This document shows, in pieces, positions 19,523 through 27,293 of a DNA stretch of 64,000 nucleotides (position 1 is its first letter; each line of letters opens with the position of its first letter). The notes under the pieces are model-generated. The model saw only the letters and a program-made list of their open reading frames with translations. It made no database searches and was not told where the DNA came from. The position numbers and the translations under genes were made by a program. The stretch is taken from assembly GCF_009497895.1 (NCBI RefSeq), contig NZ_CP033116.1, positions 2,790,001-2,854,000 on the forward strand. The letters run 5' to 3'. The stretch is from Halopseudomonas pelagia. GTDB lineage: Bacteria; Pseudomonadota; Gammaproteobacteria; Pseudomonadales; Pseudomonadaceae.

Positions 19523-19542
19523 ATTCCCGCGAAAGCGGGAAT
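19523..19542 (-). repeat. dRS3-like repeat, copy 4
   Basis: Perfect ATTCCC-N8-GGGAAT with centre GCGAAAGC, inside the left arm of the compound repeat. It shares the outer flank CATTTTGAC with copy 5 in inverted orientation. Confidence 0.85.
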
Positions 19543-19579
19543 CCATTTTGACTTTGACTTTCCAACAGCCCACAAAAAA

Positions 19580-19605
19580 CCCCGGCTCTCGCGAACCGGG
19601 GTTTT
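19580..19605. terminator. Bidirectional terminator for lpxH and etfBA
   Basis: CCCCGG at 19580-19585 pairs with CCGGGG at 19596-19601. Six A residues precede the stem and four T residues follow it, so it can act on transcripts arriving from either side of this convergent junction. Confidence 0.88.
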
Positions 19606-19611
19606 CTTAAG

Positions 19612-19642
19612 GCTTGCAGCTTAAAGCTTGCCGCTTGAAGCT
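19612..19642 (-). repeat. AGCGGCAAGC-type short repeat after etfA
   Basis: Alternating GCTTG, AGCTT and CCGCTT units between the etfA stop and its terminator. The same element occupies the matching place after the ETF-QO gene. Confidence 0.55.
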
Positions 19643-19646
19643 ACCT

Positions 19647-20576
19647 TTAAACCTTGCTTTCCAACTCCGGAATCGCTTCAAACAGATCCGCTACCAGACC
19701 GTAATCAGCTACCGAGAAGATCGGCGCTTCTTCGTCCTTGTTGATCGCGACGATCACCTTGGAGTCCTTCATACCGGCCAAGTGCTGAATCGCACCGGAG
19801 ATACCGACAGCGATATACAGGTTCGGCGCGACGATCTTGCCGGTCTGACCGACCTGCATGTCGTTGGGTACGAAGCCTGCGTCTACCGCAGCACGCGAAG
19901 CGCCCACAGCGGCGCCGAGCTTGTCGGCCAGCGAGTACAGGTGCTTGAAGTTGTCACCGTTCTGCATGCCACGGCCGCCGGAGATGACGATCTTGGCACC
20001 GGCCAGTTCGGGACGGTCGGACTTGGCCAGCTCTTCGCCAACAAAGCTCGATACACCGGCATCCTGGACGCTGGAAACCGCTTCTACGCTGGCGCTACCG
20101 CCTTCGGCCGCCACGGCGTCAAAGCCGGTGGCACGCACGGTGATGACCTTGACCGAGGCGCTGGACTGCACGGTGGCAATCGCGTTACCGGCATAGATCG
20201 GGCGCTTGAAGGTATCAGCGCTATCGACCGCAATGATCTCGGAGATCTGATCCACGTCCAGCAGCGCAGCAACGCGCGGGGCGTAGTTCTTGCCGTTGGT
20301 GCTGGCAGCGCAGAGGATGTGGCTGTGGCTCTTGCCCACTTCGGCAATCAGCAGCGCCAGGTTTTCCGGCAACTGGTGGCCGTAGGCTGCGTTGTCCGCC
20401 AGCAGGACCTTGGTCACGCCTTCGGCCTTGGCGACTTGATCAGCGACGGCAGAGCAGCCTTCGCCAGCGACCAGTACGTCGATATCACCACCTATTGCTT
20501 TAGCGGCAGCCAGGGTGTTCAGCGTCGCGGCATTCAGTTCGGCGTTGTTGTGTTCAGCAATAACTAGAATCGTCAT
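19647..20576 (-). CDS. etfA: Electron transfer flavoprotein alpha subunit
   Basis: A 309-residue FAD-binding subunit of ETF, which collects electrons from acyl-CoA dehydrogenases. The C-terminal half shows the FAD-binding [38 protein letters not shown] and [10 protein letters not shown] segments. The ATG at 20576 is separated from the etfB stop by one base. ETF here is the likely acceptor for LiuA and the acyl-CoA dehydrogenases encoded in the same window. Confidence 0.97.
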   Translation of the reverse strand: MTILVIAEHNNAELNAATLNTLAAAKAIGGDIDVLVAGEGCSAVADQVAKAEGVTKVLLADNAAYGHQLPENLALLIAEVGKSHSHILCAASTNGKNYAPRVAALLDVDQISEIIAVDSADTFKRPIYAGNAIATVQSSASVKVITVRATGFDAVAAEGGSASVEAVSSVQDAGVSSFVGEELAKSDRPELAGAKIVISGGRGMQNGDNFKHLYSLADKLGAAVGASRAAVDAGFVPNDMQVGQTGKIVAPNLYIAVGISGAIQHLAGMKDSKVIVAINKDEEAPIFSVADYGLVADLFEAIPELESKV

Positions 20577-20577
20577 C

Positions 20578-21327
20578 TCAGATCACCTTGGCTTCGTTCT
20601 TGAGTTTGTCGACCAGCTCGTCGACGCTCTTGACCTTGATACCCGCGCTGCGGGCAGCCGGCGCTTCGACCTTGATGGTCTTGACGGTAGAAGACACGCT
20701 CACGCCGAGATCTTCCGGCTTGAGGTTCTCCATCGGCTTTTTCTTGGCCTTCATGATGTTCGGCAGCGACGCGTAGCGCGGCTCGTTCAGGCGCAGGTCA
20801 GTGGTGACGATCGCTGGCAGTTTCAGATCAACGGTCTGCAGGCCGCCGTCGATTTCACGGGTGACCTTGACGCTCTCGCCGGAGACTTCGACAGCAGAGG
20901 CAAAGGTGCCCTGGCCGTAGCCGCTCAGCGCAGCCAGCATCTGGCCGGTCTGGTTGTTGTCGGAATCGATAGCCTGCTTGCCGAGGATGACCAGCTGGGG
21001 CTGCTCCTTGTCGACAACGGCCTTGAGCAGCTTGGCAATGGCCAGCGAGCTCAGATCATCGGCGGACTCGACCAGAATGGCTCGGTCAGCACCCAGAGCC
21101 AGTGCAGTACGCAGTTGCTCCTGGGCGGCCACGGGGCCGACGGAAACGGCGATTACTTCAGTCGCAACGCCTTTTTCTTTCAGGCGCACGGCCTCTTCCA
21201 CGGCGATTTCGCAGAAGGGGTTCATGGACATCTTGACGTTGGCGAGATCGACACCGGAATTGTCCGCTTTGACGCGAACCTTGACGTTGTAATCGACCAC
21301 GCGCTTAACGGCGACGAGTATCTTCAC
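20578..21327 (-). CDS. etfB: Electron transfer flavoprotein beta subunit
   Basis: A 249-residue AMP-binding partner of EtfA, with the ETF-beta sequence [19 protein letters not shown] and [19 protein letters not shown]. The start is GTG at 21327 ([10 protein letters not shown]) with GGGAGG five bases upstream, and no ATG competes. It is divergent from the ETF-QO gene, a conserved arrangement in Pseudomonas. Confidence 0.97.
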   Translation of the reverse strand: MKILVAVKRVVDYNVKVRVKADNSGVDLANVKMSMNPFCEIAVEEAVRLKEKGVATEVIAVSVGPVAAQEQLRTALALGADRAILVESADDLSSLAIAKLLKAVVDKEQPQLVILGKQAIDSDNNQTGQMLAALSGYGQGTFASAVEVSGESVKVTREIDGGLQTVDLKLPAIVTTDLRLNEPRYASLPNIMKAKKKPMENLKPEDLGVSVSSTVKTIKVEAPAARSAGIKVKSVDELVDKLKNEAKVI

Positions 21328-21628
21328 AGGAGCCTCCCTTGGATTGAATGGCTGGAACTAATTGCAATTAACCGTGACCAAATAAAATAAATCGTTCACA
21401 GTTAGACTTTTACAGCAGATTATGTACGCACCGTGATCTTGCCCCGCCCACCGCGTCGGGTCAATATTGGCATACATGCATCTGCGCATAAAGTCGCATT
21501 GTCAAAGCTGATGAGACATATCTATGCATTGGAGCATGCCCTGCAGGCTGTTATACTCGCGGGTTACACGATCACGGAAGATCACTCACACAATCGATTC
21601 AGATTAGGCCTAGAGTAGGAGATACATA
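21328..21628. other. Divergent promoter region between etfBA and the ETF-QO gene
   Basis: A 301-base spacer with no gene. A 12-bp perfect palindrome TAATTGCAATTA lies at 21359-21370, near the AT-rich etfB-side leader, and could be an operator. The ETF-QO promoter is at 21529-21557. I find no copy of the liu palindrome here, so there is no sign of LiuR control. Confidence 0.6.
21529..21557 (+). promoter_or_regulatory. Probable sigma-70 promoter for the ETF-QO gene
   Basis: TTGGAG, 17 bases, then TATACT with an extended TGT just before it. The -10 matches at five of six positions and the -35 is weak. It lies 72 bases upstream of the GTG start. Confidence 0.55.
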
Positions 21629-23293
21629 GTGGAACGCGAATTCATGGAGTTTGACGTTGTCATCGTAGGCGCAGGGCCTTCTGGTCTTGCCGCCGCTTGT
21701 CGCATCAAGAAACAAGCAGCCGAAACCGGCCAGGAAGTCAGCGTTTGCGTTGTAGAGAAGGGTTCCGAAGTTGGCGCTCACATCCTCTCTGGGGCAATCT
21801 TCGAGCCGCGCGCTCTGGAAGAGCTCTTCCCCGATTGGAAAGAGCTGGGTGCTCCGCTGAACACCCCCGTCACCCGTGACGATATCTACATGCTGACCAG
21901 CGAAGAGAAATCAAGCAAAGTGCCCGGTCTGTTCGTACCCAAGACCATGCACAACGAAGGCAACTACATTATCTCCCTGGGCAATCTGTGCCGCTGGATG
22001 GCTCAGCAGGCCGAGAACCTGGGCGTAGAAGTCTACCCGGGCTTTGCCGCTCAGGAAGCGCTGATCGATGAAAATGGCGTAGTGACCGGCATCCTCACGG
22101 GCGACCTGGGCGTTGATCGTGAAGGCAACCCGAAGGAAGGCTTTTACACTCCAGGCATGGAACTGCGTGCCAAGTACACTTTGTTCGCTGAAGGCTGCCG
22201 CGGCCACATTGGCAAGCAGCTGATCAAGCGCTTCAATCTCGACTCCGACGCAGATGCCCAGCATTACGGTATCGGCATCAAGGAAATCTGGGACATCGAC
22301 CCAGCCAAGCACGAAGAAGGCCTGGTAGTGCACACCGCCGGCTGGCCGCTGGATATCACCAAGAATGAAAATACAGGTGGTTCCTTCCTGTATCACATCG
22401 AAGACAATCAGATTGTTGTCGGCCTGATCGTTGACCTGTCCTACAGTAACCCACACCTGTCACCCTTCGATGAGTTCCAGCGTTACAAGCACCACCCGGT
22501 GATCAAGCAATACCTGGAAGGTGGCAAGCGCGTTTCCTATGGTGCCCGCGCCATCTGCAAAGGTGGTTTGAACTCGCTGCCGAAAATGGTCTTCCCCGGT
22601 GGCGCATTGATCGGTTGCGATCTGGGCACGCTGAACTTTGCCAAGATCAAGGGCAGCCACACGGCCATGAAGTCCGGCATGCTCGCAGCAGACGCGGTAC
22701 TGGACGCGTTGAAAGCAGGTCGTACTGGTGGTGATGAGCTGACCGGTTACGTCAACGGCTTCAAGTCCAGCTGGCTGTACGATGAGCTGTTCGGTTCACG
22801 CAACTTCGGTCCGGCGATTCACAAGTTCGGTCCTTTGCTGGGTGGCGCGTTCAACTTTGTCGACCAGAACCTCTTCGGCGGCAAGATCCCGATGACCCTG
22901 CACGACACTACGCCGGATTACGCCTGCATGAAAAAGGCTGCCGACGCACCCAAGATTGCCTACCCGAAGCCGGATGGTGTGATCAGCTTCGACAAGCTCT
23001 CTTCGGTATTTCTGTCCAATACCAACCATGAAGAAGATCAGCCTGTTCACCTGCAGCTCAAGGACCCAAGCATTCCGATCGAGAAAAACCTGCCGCTATA
23101 CGATGAGCCAGCTCAGCGTTACTGTCCGGCCGGTGTTTACGAAGTCGTCACCGCTGATAACGGCGACAAGCGCTTCCAGATCAATGCTCAGAACTGTGTT
23201 CACTGCAAGACCTGTGACATCAAGGATCCTTCGCAGAACATCAACTGGGTAGCGCCTGAAGGTACTGGCGGACCGAACTACCCTAATATGTAA
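21629..23293 (+). CDS. Electron transfer flavoprotein-ubiquinone oxidoreductase
   Basis: A 554-residue membrane-associated flavo-iron-sulfur enzyme that passes electrons from reduced ETF to ubiquinone. The FAD motif VIVGAGPSGLAAA begins near residue 9. The C-terminal 4Fe-4S ligands are the cysteines in RYCPAGVYEV and NCVHCKTCDIKDP. The start is GTG at 21629 with AGGAG seven bases upstream; an ATG five codons inside is the alternative. A full-length family member, often named etfD or etf-qo. Its stop codon sits within the compound repeat at 23292-23407. Confidence 0.97.
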   Translation: MEREFMEFDVVIVGAGPSGLAAACRIKKQAAETGQEVSVCVVEKGSEVGAHILSGAIFEPRALEELFPDWKELGAPLNTPVTRDDIYMLTSEEKSSKVPGLFVPKTMHNEGNYIISLGNLCRWMAQQAENLGVEVYPGFAAQEALIDENGVVTGILTGDLGVDREGNPKEGFYTPGMELRAKYTLFAEGCRGHIGKQLIKRFNLDSDADAQHYGIGIKEIWDIDPAKHEEGLVVHTAGWPLDITKNENTGGSFLYHIEDNQIVVGLIVDLSYSNPHLSPFDEFQRYKHHPVIKQYLEGGKRVSYGARAICKGGLNSLPKMVFPGGALIGCDLGTLNFAKIKGSHTAMKSGMLAADAVLDALKAGRTGGDELTGYVNGFKSSWLYDELFGSRNFGPAIHKFGPLLGGAFNFVDQNLFGGKIPMTLHDTTPDYACMKKAADAPKIAYPKPDGVISFDKLSSVFLSNTNHEEDQPVHLQLKDPSIPIEKNLPLYDEPAQRYCPAGVYEVVTADNGDKRFQINAQNCVHCKTCDIKDPSQNINWVAPEGTGGPNYPNM

Positions 23294-23324
23294 GCGGCAA
23301 GCTAGAAGCTATTAGTTTGAAGAG

Positions 23325-23352
23325 AACCCGGCTCGCGAGAGCCGGGTTTTTT
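23325..23352 (+). terminator. Terminator of the ETF-QO gene
   Basis: AACCCGGCTC and GAGCCGGGTT make a perfect 10-bp stem with a GCGA loop, followed by a run of six T residues (23347-23352). Confidence 0.93.
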
Positions 23353-23383
23353 ATGCGCTGCTGGAAAGGCAAAGTCAAAATGG

Positions 23384-23403
23384 ATTCCCGCTTTCGCGGG
23401 AAT
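23384..23403 (+). repeat. dRS3-like repeat, copy 5
   Basis: Perfect ATTCCC-N8-GGGAAT with centre GCTTTCGC, inverted relative to copy 4, with more than 30 shared flanking bases on its inner side. Confidence 0.85.
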
Positions 23404-23437
23404 GACGGGATAGGGTCGGAGGAGCAGCTGGGCGGAT

Positions 23438-23472
23438 GCTGGGTGCTGGGTGCTGGGTGCTGGGTGCTGGGA
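23438..23472 (+). repeat. Heptanucleotide tandem repeat
   Basis: GCTGGGT repeated four times, then GCTGGGA, in perfect phase. A short simple-sequence array outside any gene. Confidence 0.85.
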
Positions 23473-23534
23473 ACGAGTTTGAACCAGGTTCGAGGACTTA
23501 ATATGCTCCGTTACAGGGTCATCAGTCCGCTTGG

Positions 23535-23554
23535 ATTCCCGCCTGCGCGGGAAT
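23535..23554 (+). repeat. dRS3-like repeat, copy 6
   Basis: Perfect copy with centre GCCTGCGC and flank AGTCCGCTTGG, the same subtype as copy 3 in opposite orientation. Confidence 0.85.
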
Positions 23555-23627
23555 GACTGGGGTTGCTGAAAGAGCGGCGTATCAAAGACGACGCAGCAGC
23601 AACAGTACCGATACACCAGACTACGTC

Positions 23628-23647
23628 ATTCCCGCGCAGGCGGGAAT
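23628..23647 (-). repeat. dRS3-like repeat, copy 7
   Basis: Perfect copy with centre GCGCAGGC, inverted relative to copy 6 and 73 bases from it. Confidence 0.85.
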
Positions 23648-23713
23648 CCAAGCGGTTTCAGAACGATCCTAATGATTCCAACCCTGACCATGCATGCTTG
23701 CAGCCTGTCGCTT

Positions 23714-24625
23714 CTAAATCGGCAAGGACACCAAAGCCTCTTCCCGCACCGGCAAAACATCCACCGCCACTGTCAGCTTATGCTCACCACCACCGGTCAT
23801 CACCCCCTTGAGCGGAGTCACATCGGCAAAATCCCGGCCCCAGCCGAGCACGATGTAGCGCTCATCCGGTACACAGCCGTTGGTGGGATCGATCTCCAGC
23901 CAGCCCCAGCCGGGAATAAATACCGCCAACCAGGCATGGGTAGCATCGGCGCCGAGCAACTTTTCCTGGCCTGCTGGGGGCATGGTTTCCATATAACCGC
24001 TGATATAGCGTGCGGCAAGTCCCAGCGACCGCAGGCAGCCAATGGCCAGATGAGCGAAATCCTGGCAAACACCGCGCCTACTGGCGAGCACTTCCTTGAG
24101 CGGCGTAGCCACTGTGGTGAAGTCCGGGTCGTAGACAAATTCGTTGAATATGCGCTGATTGAGATCCAGCACTGCATCCAGCAAATTGCGCCCTGCAGCA
24201 AAGCTGCTCAGCGCATAGTTGGCCAGACTTTCGTGCTGATGGATAAAGGGCGAGTCGAGCATGAACAGCCGCGCTTCCAGACAATCACGATTGCTGTAGC
24301 GAATATCAGCTGCGGTTTCGCGCACGGCCTGTTCCCAGGCAATGGTAGAAAAGAAATCCTGCGTCGGCCGCGGTCGGGTTTCGATATCGCTGGTGACGTT
24401 TACCTGCAACTCTTCATGTAGCGACTCGAGGGAAAAATACACCACCCGGTTACCGAAGAAATCGATACGTTCACGCATTCTCACCGGATTCGGTGAGATA
24501 TCCAGCTTGGCGTTGGTACACCATTGCCAAGGCAGATTGCGCGGCAGAATGCGCGCCTCGTTATGGCTCAGACTGACCGGGCCGCTGTATTCATAGAGCG
24601 TGCTGTGGCGTAACTGGTATTTCAT
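23714..24625 (-). CDS. Transglutaminase-like cysteine protein with N-terminal bacterial transglutaminase domain
   Basis: A 303-residue COG1305-type protein. The N-terminal beta-rich region (residues 1-90) matches the bacterial transglutaminase N-domain, and the core (about 150-260) carries a complete triad: Cys in RRGVCQDFAHL, His in ATHAWLAVF, Asp in LEIDPTNG. Such folds act as proteases, amidases or amide-exchange enzymes. No signal peptide, so it is cytoplasmic. The ATG is at 24625, and the next gene upstream ends 14 bases before it. Last gene of the minus-strand unit of the predicted ligase locus. The substrate is unknown, though a role in cutting or remodelling the ligation product fits the context (inference). 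Confidence 0.88.
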   Translation of the reverse strand: MKYQLRHSTLYEYSGPVSLSHNEARILPRNLPWQWCTNAKLDISPNPVRMRERIDFFGNRVVYFSLESLHEELQVNVTSDIETRPRPTQDFFSTIAWEQAVRETAADIRYSNRDCLEARLFMLDSPFIHQHESLANYALSSFAAGRNLLDAVLDLNQRIFNEFVYDPDFTTVATPLKEVLASRRGVCQDFAHLAIGCLRSLGLAARYISGYMETMPPAGQEKLLGADATHAWLAVFIPGWGWLEIDPTNGCVPDERYIVLGWGRDFADVTPLKGVMTGGGEHKLTVAVDVLPVREEALVSLPI

Positions 24626-24639
24626 TTGCCGAAGCCCTA

Positions 24640-27234
24640 TTAGGAGTTGTTGCTGTATTGCATGGTGACCAACTGGCGAGGCGGTTCCACGTGGCTGAAA
24701 TGACTGTGCGACAGGGCATTGGATAACTCTGACATCGGCTCAATCAACTGATCCAGCAACTGATTGAGCACCTCGCGAGCTTCCTCGGAATTTTCCAGAT
24801 CTGCCAGCATGTTGATATCCACCAGATGCAACTTGCTGGTCGCTTCGATGATCAGGCGCTTTTCCAGGTTGCGATAAGGCGAGCTGCCCTGGGACGGCAA
24901 TCGGGTGATCTGCCGTTCCAAGCGTTTGAGCATATAACCGACGGAGCGTGGGTTGGTTTCATCGAACAGCAGCAGGTCTAGAATCGCCGCAGGATGCAGC
25001 TGGGAACGATAGCGGCGACGGTACACGGTGAAGTTGTCGGTAGACGCTAGCACCACTTCCCATAATGGAATACCCGGTTGAGTTGCGGTCAACAGCGCCA
25101 GCTTGAGCAGTTGCAGACTGCCCAACGTGCGTTCGATAAAACGCCCCATATCCAGAAAACGCCAGCCGTAATGGTGCGGCATGGTTTCATTACACAGGCC
25201 GAAAAACGCCGAAAGATCCAGCACCATGGCCTCCAGCAAACGCTGGCCAACCACTACGCCACGGGTTCGGGGCATGCTGTTGAAACGCTGACGCAGGCTG
25301 TTGATCGCACGCCAGCTGTCATCACCCAGATGGTCACGCACTGCTCTGCTGTTGCGCACGAAATGACCGAAAAGCATCGGCAGGCCTTCCGGCTGATCAT
25401 CGGCGAACAACAGCAACAGACGATCCCGCGTGAGGATGTGTTCAGGTGAAAACCGGGCATGACCGCGGGCCGCATCAAGCTCCTCTTCCAGGGTCTCCGG
25501 ATCCAGACTGATATCCAGCGCCGCCAGCAAGTCAGGCAGAATATTACTGCTACTCTCGTGCCGATCATCCTGCAGCAGCCGCCCCAGAGCTTCGCGCAAA
25601 AGGCGCGCACGGGTATCCAGACGTTCGCCATAGCGGCCCATCCAGAACAGGCTCTCCGCCACTCGGCAAGGCAGATCTTTGCCGTCTCGGGTGACCACTA
25701 TTGGCCCCTGAGCCTGGCGCAACATGCTGATATGCGGTTGCGGTACCGGCGCCAGCACCCAGACATCCTTGACCGTGCGGCTTTGCATCAGCGGCGCGCC
25801 CGGCTCGCCAACCCAGGCCAACCCGCCGGGCATAACGCGGAAATGCCGCTCGTGCACTGGCTTGCCCAGATCATCCGGCTCGACCAGACTGAAAAATCGC
25901 AGCGTCGTATGTTGCCGCTCCAGCTTTCTGGTCTGCGGATTAAAGCCTGGGGTAACCGAAGACACCACCGGTCGCTGCGCGGTAAAGAGATAGGGTCGCT
26001 GCTGCATATCACGGCGCAGTCCCTGGATCGCTTCCAGACTCATCTGCCCTGCCCTGAAGACTTTCCCGGGCTGGCTGATATCGCGCAGTATCCATTCATC
26101 CAACGACTGGTTAACCTGCGCCAGGCCCTCGCTATTTCCGCACCAGAGCGTCTCACGGCAGCGTAACAGCAAGGTTTCACCCAGCAGCCGTTGGCACAGA
26201 CCCGGCAGGAACGCAGCGAGTGCCGGATGCTCTAGGATCCCGGCGCCCAGGGCATTGGCAATCCGCACTTCACCATTGCGCGCCGCCTGCAGCAAGCCCG
26301 GCACGCCAAGCAAGGAGTCGGGGCGCAGCTCCAGCGGGTCGCACCAGGGGTCATTGATCTGCCGAACGATCACGTCAACCTGGGTCAAACCGCCCAGCGT
26401 ACGTACCGATACCTGCCCCTCGCGCACGACCAGATCATCACCCTCGACCAGCGCAAAGTTCATATAGTTGGCCAGCCAGGCATGCTCGAAGTAACCGGGG
26501 CTGCCCGGGCCGGGTGACAACAACACTATATTCGGCTGCTCGCGACCGGAACCGGCCAGACCGGCAAGGCAGCGATGCTGGGCCTGATGGAAGCCAGCCA
26601 GACGGTTGATCGGCGCTTCCCGGTAGATACTCGGCAGCGCCCGAGCCAAGGTAATACGGTTTTCCAACGCATAGCCGGCACCGGACGGCGACTGCGTCCA
26701 GTCGCCCAGCACCTGCCACTGCCCCTGCTCGTCACGGATCAGGTCAGTACCATGAAAAATCAGCAGCGGGCGGTCCAGTTGCGACGGCGAGTCGGCAGCG
26801 GCAAACAAGAAACCTGGATGGGTAAATACCAGCTCCGGCGGCAAAAGCCCTTCATTGATGACGTTACGGTCACCATAAAGATCATCGAGCAAGTGTTCCA
26901 ACAGTCGACTGCGTTGCTTCAACCCGGCTTCAAGAGTCTGCCATTCATGGGTATTGATCACCCAGGGCAAGCAATCCAGCTGCCAGGAGCGCAGCTGGCC
27001 GGGGTCGTCTTCGTAGGGATTGAAGGTGACACCGTTCTCATGCAGCAGGTTCTGCGCTTCTTCGCTGCGGCTGACCAGAAAGTCTGGGCCCAGCGCGGAG
27101 AACTCCTCGATAAGGGCCTGCCAATGGCTGCGCGGCTGCTGATCGCTGCCCAGCAGCTCGTCATGCTCTTCATGTCCGGGATAATCCCCGAGAAGCGATT
27201 TAAGCGATGGATCCAGATTACCCGGTAACAGCAT
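24640..27234 (-). CDS. Circularly permuted ATP-grasp protein fused to an alpha-E domain
   Basis: An 864-residue fusion. Residues about 1-510 match the free ATP-grasp protein at 30879-32333 segment by segment (EWQTLEAGLKQR, LEHLLDDLYGD, GYFEHAWLANYMN, VEGDDLVVREG). The last 310 residues match the free alpha-E protein (VAESLFWMGRYGERLDTRARLLRE). The free copy's LVVKPANESGGYGM and SSQGGGSKDTW regions correspond to the much altered WILRDISQPGKVFRAG and MQSRTVKDVWVL here, so nucleotide binding may be weakened or lost. The ATG at 27234 has AGGA eight bases upstream. It probably pairs with or regulates the active homologue (inference). Confidence 0.87.
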   Translation of the reverse strand: MLLPGNLDPSLKSLLGDYPGHEEHDELLGSDQQPRSHWQALIEEFSALGPDFLVSRSEEAQNLLHENGVTFNPYEDDPGQLRSWQLDCLPWVINTHEWQTLEAGLKQRSRLLEHLLDDLYGDRNVINEGLLPPELVFTHPGFLFAAADSPSQLDRPLLIFHGTDLIRDEQGQWQVLGDWTQSPSGAGYALENRITLARALPSIYREAPINRLAGFHQAQHRCLAGLAGSGREQPNIVLLSPGPGSPGYFEHAWLANYMNFALVEGDDLVVREGQVSVRTLGGLTQVDVIVRQINDPWCDPLELRPDSLLGVPGLLQAARNGEVRIANALGAGILEHPALAAFLPGLCQRLLGETLLLRCRETLWCGNSEGLAQVNQSLDEWILRDISQPGKVFRAGQMSLEAIQGLRRDMQQRPYLFTAQRPVVSSVTPGFNPQTRKLERQHTTLRFFSLVEPDDLGKPVHERHFRVMPGGLAWVGEPGAPLMQSRTVKDVWVLAPVPQPHISMLRQAQGPIVVTRDGKDLPCRVAESLFWMGRYGERLDTRARLLREALGRLLQDDRHESSSNILPDLLAALDISLDPETLEEELDAARGHARFSPEHILTRDRLLLLFADDQPEGLPMLFGHFVRNSRAVRDHLGDDSWRAINSLRQRFNSMPRTRGVVVGQRLLEAMVLDLSAFFGLCNETMPHHYGWRFLDMGRFIERTLGSLQLLKLALLTATQPGIPLWEVVLASTDNFTVYRRRYRSQLHPAAILDLLLFDETNPRSVGYMLKRLERQITRLPSQGSSPYRNLEKRLIIEATSKLHLVDINMLADLENSEEAREVLNQLLDQLIEPMSELSNALSHSHFSHVEPPRQLVTMQYSNNS

Positions 27235-27249
27235 GAGTTAGTTCCTGAG

Positions 27250-27270
27250 CGGCGCTCGAAGCGAGCGCCG
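27250..27270 (-). other. Hairpin in the leader of the ATP-grasp/alpha-E fusion gene
   Basis: CGGCGCTCG and CGAGCGCCG form a perfect 9-bp stem around AAG in the 59-base gap between the DUF2126 fusion gene and the ATP-grasp fusion gene. There is no U-run after it. On the minus strand a perfect TATAAT overlaps the upstream stop codon (27293-27298), so an internal promoter is possible but lacks a good -35. Confidence 0.45.
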
Positions 27271-27293
27271 GTGTGCGCTGCAGCAAAAAACTA

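Larger units (their letters stand above)
19519..19636 (-). repeat. Compound terminator plus dRS3 inverted repeat, left arm
   Basis: Read on the minus strand this 118-base segment runs: AAGCGGCAAGCT element, terminator stem with CGCGAGAGCCGGG and a T-run, spacer TGGAAAG..CAAAGTCAAAATGG, then a dRS3-like repeat (copy 4). The same order and largely the same bases occur on the plus strand at 23292-23407. The two arms bracket the etf genes. Confidence 0.8.
19150..19646. other. Gene-free repeat-rich spacer between lpxH and etfA
   Basis: This 497-base stretch holds four dRS3-like 20-bp inverted repeats, two AGCGGCAAGC-type repeats and the terminator shared by lpxH and etfA. A plus-strand frame (19206-19610) crosses the repeats and yields RRRES and PAQAG-type strings typical of translated repeats, so I do not call a gene. 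Confidence 0.8.
23292..23407 (+). repeat. Compound terminator plus dRS3 inverted repeat, right arm
   Basis: It runs AAGCGGCAAGCT, AGAAGCT, terminator with CGCGAGAGCCGGG and a T-run, spacer CTGGAAAGGCAAAGTC, then AAAATGG and dRS3-like copy 5. It is the mirror image of 19519-19636, differing by substitutions and small indels. Confidence 0.8.
23294..23713. other. Gene-free repeat-rich spacer between the ETF-QO gene and the ligase locus
   Basis: These 420 bases contain the ETF-QO terminator, three dRS3-like repeats, a heptamer tandem repeat and short CAAGC-type repeats. A reverse-strand frame (23302-23616) reads SFPRRRES and VIPAKAGIH, the well-known translation of these repeats, and is not called as a gene. 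Confidence 0.8.

Noticed and set aside
19206..19610. Plus-strand frame of 134 codons after lpxH
   Set aside because: It is made of the same repeats and ends inside the terminator; no ribosome site or protein-like features.
23302..23616. Reverse-strand frame of 104 codons
   Set aside because: It translates dRS3-like repeats into SFPRRRES and VIPAKAGIH strings and crosses a terminator and a tandem repeat. This is a classic spurious gene.
19188..23647. CRISPR-like array
   Set aside because: The repeats are 20-bp, occur in both orientations with irregular spacing around genes, and no cas genes are present.
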